From Burkholderiales bacterium (lineage in GTDB: Bacteria > Pseudomonadota > Gammaproteobacteria > Burkholderiales > Casimicrobiaceae), in the NCBI GenBank assembly GCA_025354165.1, contig JANXNI010000094.1:1-64000 (forward strand): a DNA stretch of 64,000 nucleotides. The letters run 5' to 3'. The notes under the pieces are model-generated. The model was not told the origin of the DNA. It worked only from the letters and a program-made list of their open reading frames with translations, and searched no databases. This document shows, in pieces, positions 49,901 to 55,588 of the stretch (its first letter is position 1; every line of letters begins with the position of its first letter). The position numbers were made by a program, and so were the translations under genes.

Positions 49901-50594
49901 CAAAATCGCGACCTCACCGTTCCGTGCGCTCGGCGCGTTGCTGGGGGGCAGCGGCGAAGAGTTCGAAGCCGTGAATTTCGAGCCCGGCGAGGCGCGCCTG
50001 CTACCGCCGGAGCGCGAAAAGCTGGCAAAGCTTGCCAAAGCGCTGGAGCAGCGTCCGCAGCTCAAACTCGAAGTCGTTGGCCGCTTCGATAAAACACGTG
50101 ATCGCGAAGCGCTGGCCGACAATATTTTGAAGCTTGAAATCAGCAAACGAGCAGGCATGAAACCTCCCGGCGCTAATGAGCCGCTGATCATTTCGTTCAC
50201 TGATGCCAAGGTGCAGGCCGCACTGGATGAACTCGCGACTGCCGCAGGCGATGACGCCACGAAACTGCGCGCGCAATACCTCCCGCCCGCAAGCAACGCC
50301 GTCTTCGGCGCGCTGCAAAACGCCCGCGAACGCCTGACCGAAAAGGGCCGCACAGAAGCCGCCGACGCACGCGGCAAGTACTACCCGGCGCTGTTCAAGC
50401 TCATGCACACGAAGCAGGCGGTGCCCGACACTGCGTACGCCACGCTCGCCAGCTTCCGCGCCGGGGTGATCAAAACCACGCTCACCGCTGTCAACAAGTT
50501 CGACGCAGCCCGCGTTAGCGTCGCTGCATCGCAACCTGTGAAATCCAGCACGCCGGATCAGGTTGCCACGACGCTTGCGTTGTCCGTGAAATGA
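46929..50594 (+). CDS. DUF748 (AsmA-like) giant envelope protein
   Basis: 1221 residues. One membrane anchor at about residues 28-55 (VALTALVLFGILLGACALVVPYV), then a very long beta-rich periplasmic region. NPLTLRLRVDDAALSDAGKPLARF near the start and the C-terminal stretch RKIESGKLSLDLEYKIDQRKLKGENKVVVDNLVLG with LPVQGSLDDPQFSFGGLVWKV are characteristic of DUF748. The family is related to AsmA/TamB-like proteins thought to bridge the envelope for lipid transport. The last codons are the first unit of a 23-bp tandem repeat. Confidence 0.9.
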   Translation: MVASVSTPASPTLSPSSAPRQSGKWRKAMRVALTALVLFGILLGACALVVPYVIKTTAPNWLKEKTGRILVVRDAAFNPLTLRLRVDDAALSDAGKPLARFNTLEIKGSWASLTQLAWTAESITLVQPEISARIAADGSLDWVRFLDSFPKDTAPTPPSDNVPRILLHNISVTNADVRVTDERTGASEKRLELAPLTFTLDKLSTLPRDRGDYALQATLNDQTRVQWKGRVGLNPVESSGDIVVTNLPLTRVQSIANLQLPVGIGGTANFRTNYSATAGTDFVATGIGDGVLEVNDLRATQGKDEASAKSIKLSPLSASWAKTKADGRDQQVFALLPLTAVIQGLSVKANGQTEPLLSAAQVTTVKPVTVDLNARTVEVPQIAITGLQGNVLRDKSGRLLLPFAGLSASNATPKPAAQAVVTNPTPDEKGWRINMAEVATDKANLALRDQSFAVPQTVAAKLDLTLGATIATGDKQSVIVSSKRVALSDVAMRDDAATTAWLIVKEIRALPVELDVLGSKIDLPKIEVVAPFVNLTLDKDGIDVARKLAPAVATSAAPVAPVRPTPSTATAATQKISVAGVSVNGGRVSLTDSTLPSALTHVVDAIRINADRIEIDGSRPLSASANATLASGGALQAKLKFDQKRNDGEAEFRLEKVALATLSPYLNRNTKLKLSKGEAVVAGRAKFSAATTAEEALRFDGTMAVSELELIDETTQAPFAQWAELSSQDVKVAMGKNGLDVELVDLLLDQPRGKLIIAENSTINLTQIGKTDASGAPMPAVQSVKPAQTAPVPADGKKAVRVKVDRLQVTGGDVEFADLSLRPQFGTRVSDLSGLIVGLSTEPSSRAEVSLEGKVDEFGLARVSGNLSPLGATEYTDIKAIFRNVEMKNLTPYSGKFAGRKIESGKLSLDLEYKIDQRKLKGENKVVVDNLVLGDRIESKDATNLPLDLAIALLRDSNGMIELGLPVQGSLDDPQFSFGGLVWKVIVNVLTKIATSPFRALGALLGGSGEEFEAVNFEPGEARLLPPEREKLAKLAKALEQRPQLKLEVVGRFDKTRDREALADNILKLEISKRAGMKPPGANEPLIISFTDAKVQAALDELATAAGDDATKLRAQYLPPASNAVFGALQNARERLTEKGRTEAADARGKYYPALFKLMHTKQAVPDTAYATLASFRAGVIKTTLTAVNKFDAARVSVAASQPVKSSTPDQVATTLALSVK

Positions 50595-50639
50595 CGCTGG
50601 CGTTGTGTGTGAAATGACCGTGGCGTTGTCAGTGAAATA
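50571..50639. repeat. Three tandem copies of a 23-bp unit
   Basis: Units at 50571-50593, 50594-50616 and 50617-50639, each close to ACGCTGGCGTTGTNNGTGAAATG. The first unit encodes the C-terminus TLALSVK and stop of the DUF748 gene. Because 23 is not a multiple of three, each further unit shifts frame. Confidence 0.85.
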
Positions 50640-50660
50640 GTTGTTCTCAAGGAGTGCCTC

Positions 50661-50888
50661 ATGCCCGCATCAACCATTAACGCCATCCCCGTCGTCATTC
50701 CGGCAAAGCGGCAGCCGCTCAAATCGCAAGCGAAATGGAAACGCGTGATCATCGCAGTCCTTGCGATGCTCTATGTGATTTCGCCACTCGATTTGATTCC
50801 CGATTTCATCCCCGTCGTCGGTTGGCTCGATGATCTCGGTGTGCTCGTGTGGGCGGCGCGTCAGGTTTTTTTCAACAGGACAATCTAA
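50661..50888 (+). CDS. YkvA-type (DUF1232) small membrane protein
   Basis: 75 residues with the DUF1232 core YVISPLDLIPDFIPVVGWLDDLGVLVWA (about residues 39-66) forming one or two membrane helices. Function of the family is unknown. The ATG at 50661 has AAGGAG eight bases before it. It is convergent with the DUF1801 gene. Confidence 0.88.
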   Translation: MPASTINAIPVVIPAKRQPLKSQAKWKRVIIAVLAMLYVISPLDLIPDFIPVVGWLDDLGVLVWAARQVFFNRTI

Positions 50889-50924
50889 CCGTTTCGCGGG
50901 CGTCGCACCGGAGCGAGCGTGGCG

Positions 50925-51365
50925 TCACTTCGCTCGCTTCGCCGTCGCCTTTGCTTTGACGCTTGCGGAATTAAGGGCAACGGCGGCCAGAATGAGCATC
51001 TTGAACGCGTCGGCGTCAACCGCCTCGCCCTCGCGAATGTCAATCGCGCGCCTAACGTTGCCGTCGAGACTTGCGTTGAACAGCTTGGCCGGATCTGCAA
51101 GCGCCGCACCCTTGGCGAAGGTCAGTTTAACGACCGCTTTATAAGTCTCGCCGGTGCAGATGATTCCGTCATGCGACCAGACCGGCGTGCCCATCCATTT
51201 CCATTGCTCCTCAACGTCCGGGATGGCCGCTTTGATGAGCGTTCGCATCTGACTCAAAGTCTCTGCGCGCCAATCTCCGAGATCGCTAATGCGCTTGTCG
51301 ATCAGCTCGGATGGCGTCGCTGCGGGAGCCACTTCGCTATGGGGTTGAACTTTAGAAGTTGGCAT
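50925..51365 (-). CDS. DUF1801-family protein
   Basis: 146 residues. WRAETLSQMRTLIKAAIPDVEEQWKWMGTPVWSHDGIICTGETYKAVVKLTFAKG (residues about 33-87) is the DUF1801/YdhG-like fold. It ends in a Lys/Ala-rich tail (SVKAKATAKRAK). The start overlaps the GFA stop by one base (TGATG), so the pair is translationally coupled. Biochemical function is not established. Confidence 0.82.
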   Translation of the reverse strand: MPTSKVQPHSEVAPAATPSELIDKRISDLGDWRAETLSQMRTLIKAAIPDVEEQWKWMGTPVWSHDGIICTGETYKAVVKLTFAKGAALADPAKLFNASLDGNVRRAIDIREGEAVDADAFKMLILAAVALNSASVKAKATAKRAK

Positions 51366-51793
51366 CAGGGCTCTCCAACAAATCGGACATTGGGAATCCA
51401 GCCTTTTGCACGCCTTGACAGTCGGCTCGCTTCGTCTTCGCCGTCAAAGGAAACCTGCCCGCGCTTCAATAAACCGGGATCAACGTTATCAAGTGCGTTG
51501 ACGCTGACGACCGCATAGGTTTTTCCGGCGATTTCACTCGTCACAACGGGCACCGCGCCGCAGCGTGAACAGACGTGAAACACGGCTGTTTTAGTGCCGA
51601 ATGTGTACTCCGAAACGTGCGCCTTGTCTCGAATCTCAACCTCAAGCGCGCCCGTGGCGCACGCCGTCCACACGCCGCCATGCTTCAGGCAAAAGGAGCA
51701 CGTGCAGGCGCGCGCGGGTATTTCGGCAGGCTCAGGTAACCAATTGAGCCGAAACGAAATGTTTCCGCAATGACAGCTTCCGCGTAACAGCAT
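51365..51793 (-). CDS. GFA-family (glutathione-dependent formaldehyde-activating-like) zinc protein
   Basis: 142 residues. Zinc ligands in the GFA pattern: GSCHCGNISFRL near the N-terminus, then ACTCSFCLKHGG, then CSRCGAVPVV. Most such proteins are not true glutathione-formaldehyde adduct enzymes, so the substrate is unknown. Its ATG lies 29 bases downstream of an attC site, the place where a cassette gene would start, yet no attC follows the coupled DUF1801 gene. Confidence 0.85.
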   Translation of the reverse strand: MLLRGSCHCGNISFRLNWLPEPAEIPARACTCSFCLKHGGVWTACATGALEVEIRDKAHVSEYTFGTKTAVFHVCSRCGAVPVVTSEIAGKTYAVVSVNALDNVDPGLLKRGQVSFDGEDEASRLSRRAKGWIPNVRFVGEP

Positions 51794-51821
51794 GGCTTGC
51801 GACTTTGGGTGGTTTAGTGAG

Positions 51822-51893
51822 AGCTAACGTTTGAGATGAGTGGCTCGCGGAGGCGGCCTGCCGGAGCGAGTCCGCTCGATGGAAGGGTTAGGC
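51822..51893 (-). other. Integron attC recombination site (cassette 2)
   Basis: On the minus strand: GCCTAAC (51893-51887), arm CCTTCCATCGAGCGGACTCGC, loop, arm GCGAGCCACTCATCTCAAA, then CGTTAGC (to 51823). GAGCGGACTCGC pairs with GCGAGCCACTC leaving an unpaired base after GCGG, as in the attC at 22417. Same length (72 bp) and same ends as that site, so both belong to one attC family. Confidence 0.87.
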
Positions 51894-51940
51894 ATCGCTT
51901 TTCGTGGCCGCCGGTATCGCCGCTGTGATTGTTCTGGAGA

Positions 51941-52288
51941 CTACAGACCTTCGTTGAACCGTTCGGTTCTAAACCCTGTGACTTTGCCATTTTCGTCAAA
52001 GTTGATTTGGAAATAGAACTGCGTTTCCCAGAACAACCTGAATCTTCCCACTGGAATCCAAGGGCTGATGATGGCATTGGATGGCGCGCTGTATTGATAC
52101 GGCAGGCCTTCCTTCTGAAGAGCTCGTTCAACTTGAACGCGTGTGTCGCCCGCGATTGCGGATCTCTTTACTTTCTCAAAGAGTTCCGAGCTGGTTCGCT
52201 GCGCTTTGAACTCGTACGTACAGCTCGTGGCTACGACCGAGATAGCAGCTAGTGCCGAAACGATCAATAGAAGCTGACGAGCGCGCAT
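51941..52288 (-). CDS. Integron cassette lipoprotein, BamE/SmpA-like (cassette 2)
   Basis: 115 residues from the ATG at 52288, ten bases after the core site GTTAGGC. Lipoprotein signal MRARQLLLIVSALAAISVVATSC with lipidated Cys at about 23. The mature part has VKRSAIAGDTRVQVERALQKEGLPY then a beta-rich segment (FYFQINFDENGKVTGFRTER), a layout like small SmpA/OmlA/BamE-fold lipoproteins. Exact family not recognised. The stop is 47 bases before the attC. Confidence 0.82.
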   Translation of the reverse strand: MRARQLLLIVSALAAISVVATSCTYEFKAQRTSSELFEKVKRSAIAGDTRVQVERALQKEGLPYQYSAPSNAIISPWIPVGRFRLFWETQFYFQINFDENGKVTGFRTERFNEGL

Positions 52289-52297
52289 TTGAGTGAT

Positions 52298-52304
52298 GCC
52301 TAAC
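52298..52304 (-). other. Cassette core site GTTAGGC (start of cassette 2), possible attI
   Basis: GTTAGGC on the minus strand, preceded by AT-rich ATATGCTTGCGATGCAAATT then TATATTAC. It begins cassette 2 and lies between the cassette and the SOS promoter, exactly where attI stands in an integron. Confidence 0.7.
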
Positions 52305-52379
52305 GTAATATAAATTTGCATCGCAAGCATATATTTTTATACGCACATTCCCCATTTTGGATGGATCGCGCGGCAACCT

Positions 52380-52409
52380 TTGCCGACGGGCACACAATAT
52401 TTTTATACT
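52380..52409 (+). promoter_or_regulatory. Sigma70-like promoter reading away from cassette 2
   Basis: -35 TTGCCG (52380-52385), 18-base spacer, -10 TATACT (52404-52409). The -10 overlaps the LexA box that begins at 52408. Transcription would run rightward, divergent from the cassette genes. Confidence 0.7.
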
Positions 52410-52423
52410 GTAATACTGTACAG
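52408..52423. promoter_or_regulatory. LexA (SOS) box
   Basis: CTGTAATACTGTACAG is a perfect CTGT-N8-ACAG operator, flanked TA...TT as in strong proteobacterial SOS boxes. It overlaps the -10 element at 52404, so LexA would block this promoter. Integrase promoters of many integrons are regulated this way. Confidence 0.85.
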
Positions 52424-52428
52424 TTTTA

Positions 52429-52539
52429 ATGCAAGTGCACAAACTAGAGTCGGCTGCACCCGTTCGTTCCGCTCGGCGGGTGAATTTGTCGCGTGGCGAC
52501 GCGTGGCTGATAGGTGGATGGGGTTTGTGGTGCGCCTGA
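52429..52539 (+). pseudogene. 36-codon ORF after SOS promoter; possible truncated integron integrase
   Basis: ATG six bases after the LexA box, reading MQVHKLESAAPVRSARRVNL and then a short unrelated tail to TGA at 52537. The PVRSARR stretch resembles the first residues of IntI proteins, which typically have RSARLLDQ before the tyrosine-recombinase N-terminal domain. The remaining 300 residues of an integrase are missing; the palindromic repeat copy F begins 13 bases later. The identity is an inference from position plus a very short match. Confidence 0.4.
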
Positions 52540-52551
52540 TATTTGAGCTAT

Positions 52552-52668
52552 CAGCTTTTTAGTTCAATGCCATACTAATTAAGGGGTAGGTGCTGAAAAG
52601 TGCAATTGTTGACTTATGCATTTTTATGGTGCTATCCCCTATGCAGCCGTGGATTGATGTAAAAGCTG
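52552..52668. repeat. Dispersed 117-bp palindromic repeat, copy F
   Basis: Starts CAGCTTTTTAGTTCAATG with TAAGGGGTAG, ends CTATCCCCTATGCAG with GATGTAAAAGCTG; centre ATTGTTGACTTATGCA. It lies directly after the truncated ORF and before gshA. Confidence 0.85.
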
Positions 52669-52810
52669 ATGGTTGCTGGACGTCGCCCAACCGGCGCAAG
52701 GATCGCAGTTGAGTTCGCCTCAACCCGCCCCAACGTAGTCACATCCGCGTGCTACCGTTCAGCCCCGCGCCCTTCACTGAGCCACTCACAGATTTATCGA
52801 AGCACACGAC

Positions 52811-54337
52811 ATGACGAGTTTGCACACGCGGCTGGCCGCACTTTCCACTGAACGCATCAAAGGCATCGGTCGCGGCATTGAAAAAGAAAGCCTGCGCGCC
52901 TTGCCGACGGGGGGGCTCGCGTTAACGCCGCATCCCGCCGCGCTGGGCTCCGCGCTCACGCACTCCCGGATTACCACCGATTTCAGCGAATCTCAGGTGG
53001 AGCTGATTACGGGCGTTCATGCCGACGCCGAGGCCTGTCTGGCCGAACTCACAGAGATTCACCAGTTCACTTATCGAGAGCTTCGTGATGCGGGCAACGA
53101 GATGCTCTGGGTGTCGTCGATGCCCTGCGGTCTGCCGACGGATGAAACCATTCCGATCGGTCGCTATGGTTCGTCCAACGTCGGCCGCGCCAAGAGCGTG
53201 TATCGCATGGGCCTCGGCCACCGTTACGGGCGGCGCATGCAGACGATCTCCGGCATTCATTACAACTGGTCACTGCCGGGTGTGACGAGTGAAGAATATT
53301 TTTCGCTGATTCGCAATTTCAGGCGTCAGGCGTTTTTGCTGATGACGCTGTTTGGCGCATCGCCCGCTGTGTGTTCTTCGTTCGTTGAAGGGCGTCAGCA
53401 CGATTTGCAAACGCTTGCCGAATTCACGCGCTACATGCCGTATGGCACCTCTTTGCGCATGGGGCGGCTTGGCTATCAGAGCGACGCGCAGTCCTCGCTC
53501 GCCGTCAGCTTCAACAGCCTCGAAGGCTACGGCGCGTCGTTGCAGGACGCGTTAACGCGCACCTATCCCGCGTACGAGGCCGTCGGTATCCAGAATCCAG
53601 GTGGCGATTACAACCAACTCGCCACCACGCTGTTGCAGATTGAAAATGAGTTTTACGGCACGATTCGACCGAAGCGCGTGATCCATCCGGGCGAGCGACC
53701 GCTGCATGCGCTGCGTGAGCGCGGGGTGGAATATATTGAAGTGCGGCTGATGGATCTCGATCCGTTTGTGCCGGTCGGTATCACTGAGGCGACGACGCGA
53801 TTCATCGATGTGTTTTTGCTGCATTGCCTGATGAGCGACAGCCCGCCCGACTCGCCGGAAGAAATCGCGGCGCTGGCGCGTAACCAGCACAAAACGGCGG
53901 CGCGTGGGCGCGAACCGGGGTTGATGCTTGAGCGCAACGGAACCGAAGTTGCGTTGTTGGATTGGGGCCTTCAGTTGATCGAGCAATGCGTGCCGATTGC
54001 GACGGCGATGGACGCTGCACTCGGCGGCACGTTGTACGCGGAGGCAGTCGCTGCCGCGCAGCACTCGTTGCAAAACCCGGACACTCTGCCTTCCGCGCGC
54101 ATACTCTCCGCGATGGCTGCTGACTTCAACAACTCATTCGTCGGCTTCGTGCGCGCACACTCGACGAAGACGCGGCAGTATTTGCTCAACTTGCCGTTCA
54201 CCGCCGAACAGCAGGCGCGATACGAAGCGATGACGAAAGAATCCGTCGCCGAGCAAAAGCGTATCGAAGCGTCCGACAGTATGCCGTTCGAGACGTATCG
54301 CCAGAACTACGTGTCGCCGAAGCGGTTGGGCGTTTAG
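52811..54337 (+). CDS. gshA: Glutamate-cysteine ligase
   Basis: 508 residues, the E. coli-type enzyme for the first step of glutathione synthesis (glutamate + cysteine + ATP). Signatures: KGIGRGIEKESLRALPTGGLA (metal/ATP site, about residues 17-37), TDFSESQVELITG, PCGLPTDETIPIGRYGSSN, the substrate-site GRRMQTISGIHYNWSLP and GVEYIEVRLMDLDPFVPVGI. Length and motif order are complete. Confidence 0.96.
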   Translation: MTSLHTRLAALSTERIKGIGRGIEKESLRALPTGGLALTPHPAALGSALTHSRITTDFSESQVELITGVHADAEACLAELTEIHQFTYRELRDAGNEMLWVSSMPCGLPTDETIPIGRYGSSNVGRAKSVYRMGLGHRYGRRMQTISGIHYNWSLPGVTSEEYFSLIRNFRRQAFLLMTLFGASPAVCSSFVEGRQHDLQTLAEFTRYMPYGTSLRMGRLGYQSDAQSSLAVSFNSLEGYGASLQDALTRTYPAYEAVGIQNPGGDYNQLATTLLQIENEFYGTIRPKRVIHPGERPLHALRERGVEYIEVRLMDLDPFVPVGITEATTRFIDVFLLHCLMSDSPPDSPEEIAALARNQHKTAARGREPGLMLERNGTEVALLDWGLQLIEQCVPIATAMDAALGGTLYAEAVAAAQHSLQNPDTLPSARILSAMAADFNNSFVGFVRAHSTKTRQYLLNLPFTAEQQARYEAMTKESVAEQKRIEASDSMPFETYRQNYVSPKRLGV

Positions 54338-54389
54338 CGCGCCGGTCGCGATACTGATTAAATCAACGTACTCATTCACTGGATTCATC

Positions 54390-55430
54390 ATGGAACGCCG
54401 CCCCTTATTTCACGCCAATCTGAACGTCTCCGTCATGTGTCTCGGCACCATGACCTGGGGCGAGCAAAACACTGAGGCTGAAGCCCACGCGCAGCTCGAG
54501 TGGGCGATGCAGCACGGCATCAATTTCATCGACACTGCCGAGATGTATCCGGTGCCGCCGCGCGCTGAAACCGGGCTGCGGACCGAGATCATTCTGGGCA
54601 ACTGGCTGGGCCGTCCCGGCAACCGCGAAAAGATTGTGCTCGCCACAAAAATTGCGGGGCCAGGCCGTCGTGACTGGATCAGAAACGGCGCGACGTCGCT
54701 CACCAAAGCCAACATCATCGACGCCTGCGAAGGCTCGCTCAAACGCCTGCAAACGGATCACATCGATCTCTATCAAATTCACTGGCCGGATCGCAATGTG
54801 GCGGCGTTTGGCTCATGGCAATTTGATAGCAGCAAAGAGCGCGAAACCGTGCCTATCATCGAGCAGGTTGAGGCGATGCAAACGCTGATCAAAGCGGGCA
54901 AAATTCGCGGCTACGGCCTGTCGAACGAATCTGCCTGGGGCACCACGATGTTCTGCCGCGCAGCGGACGAGCTGGGCGCGCCAAAACCTGCCTCGATTCA
55001 GAACACGTACAGCATGCTGAATCGCAGTTTTGAGGGCGATCTCGCTGAAGTGAGCTATCGTGAACAGGTGCCGCTCTTGGCGTACAGCCCGCTCGGCATG
55101 GGCGCATTGACCGGCAAATATTCGAAAGGCGCGATGCCCGTCGGTTCGCGCTTTCAGACGTTCCCCGACTTCTTTGGCCGCTTCCGTCGACCGCTCGCGT
55201 TGGTCGCGGCCGACGAGTACGCGGCGCTCGCCAAGAAATACCAGATGAGTCTGCTCGACCTGTCAATTGCCTTTGCGGTGAACAAATGGTTCGTCGGCAG
55301 CGTGATTCTCGGCGCGACTAGCGTGCCGCAATTGCAGCAAAGCTTTAATGCGCATCACGTCAAATTGCCGCCAGAAATTTACGCGGAAATTGAGGCGATC
55401 AGCAATCGTTATTTGCATCCGCAGGCTTAG
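54390..55430 (+). CDS. Aldo/keto reductase (Tas-like)
   Basis: 346 residues. AKR motifs: LCLGTMTWGEQNTEAEAHAQL near the N-terminus, INFIDTAEMYPVPPRAET with the catalytic Asp and Tyr, the active-site Lys in IVLATKIAGPG, HIDLYQIHWPDR with the His, and NADPH-binding LAYSPLGMGALTGKY. The Tas group is NADPH-dependent with unclear natural substrates. It starts 52 bases after gshA and may share its transcript. Confidence 0.92.
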   Translation: MERRPLFHANLNVSVMCLGTMTWGEQNTEAEAHAQLEWAMQHGINFIDTAEMYPVPPRAETGLRTEIILGNWLGRPGNREKIVLATKIAGPGRRDWIRNGATSLTKANIIDACEGSLKRLQTDHIDLYQIHWPDRNVAAFGSWQFDSSKERETVPIIEQVEAMQTLIKAGKIRGYGLSNESAWGTTMFCRAADELGAPKPASIQNTYSMLNRSFEGDLAEVSYREQVPLLAYSPLGMGALTGKYSKGAMPVGSRFQTFPDFFGRFRRPLALVAADEYAALAKKYQMSLLDLSIAFAVNKWFVGSVILGATSVPQLQQSFNAHHVKLPPEIYAEIEAISNRYLHPQA

Positions 55431-55441
55431 ATTTCTAAGTT

Positions 55442-55557
55442 CAGCTTTTCAGCTAAAGCAAGGGTCAATAAGGGGTGGCGGTGATTTTGTGCTATTGTTG
55501 ACTGTAGCGCTTATTGCCAGTTAGCCCCAATGCAGCGGCGCTTTTAGCGAAAAGCTG
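55442..55557. repeat. Dispersed 116-bp palindromic repeat, copy G
   Basis: Starts CAGCTTTTCAGCTAAAGC with AATAAGGGGTGG, ends GTTAGCCCCAATGCAGCGG with TTTTAGCGAAAAGCTG; centre ATTGTTGACTGTAG. Best example of the family for a consensus. It lies between two plus-strand genes. Confidence 0.87.
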
Positions 55558-55588
55558 TACTTGGGAAGTGCTGTGAGAAAGGCTCGAA

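Noticed and set aside
50881-50925. Possible third attC after the DUF1801 gene (GTTAGAT on the minus strand)
   Set aside because: There is no matching RYYYAAC box at the other end and the intervening hairpin is not arranged as attC arms; the heptamer also overlaps the end of the YkvA-type gene.
52408-52811. LexA box as a regulator of gshA
   Set aside because: The box is nearly 400 bases upstream of gshA with a repeat in between, and glutathione synthesis is not a usual SOS target; the integron explanation fits the spacing better.
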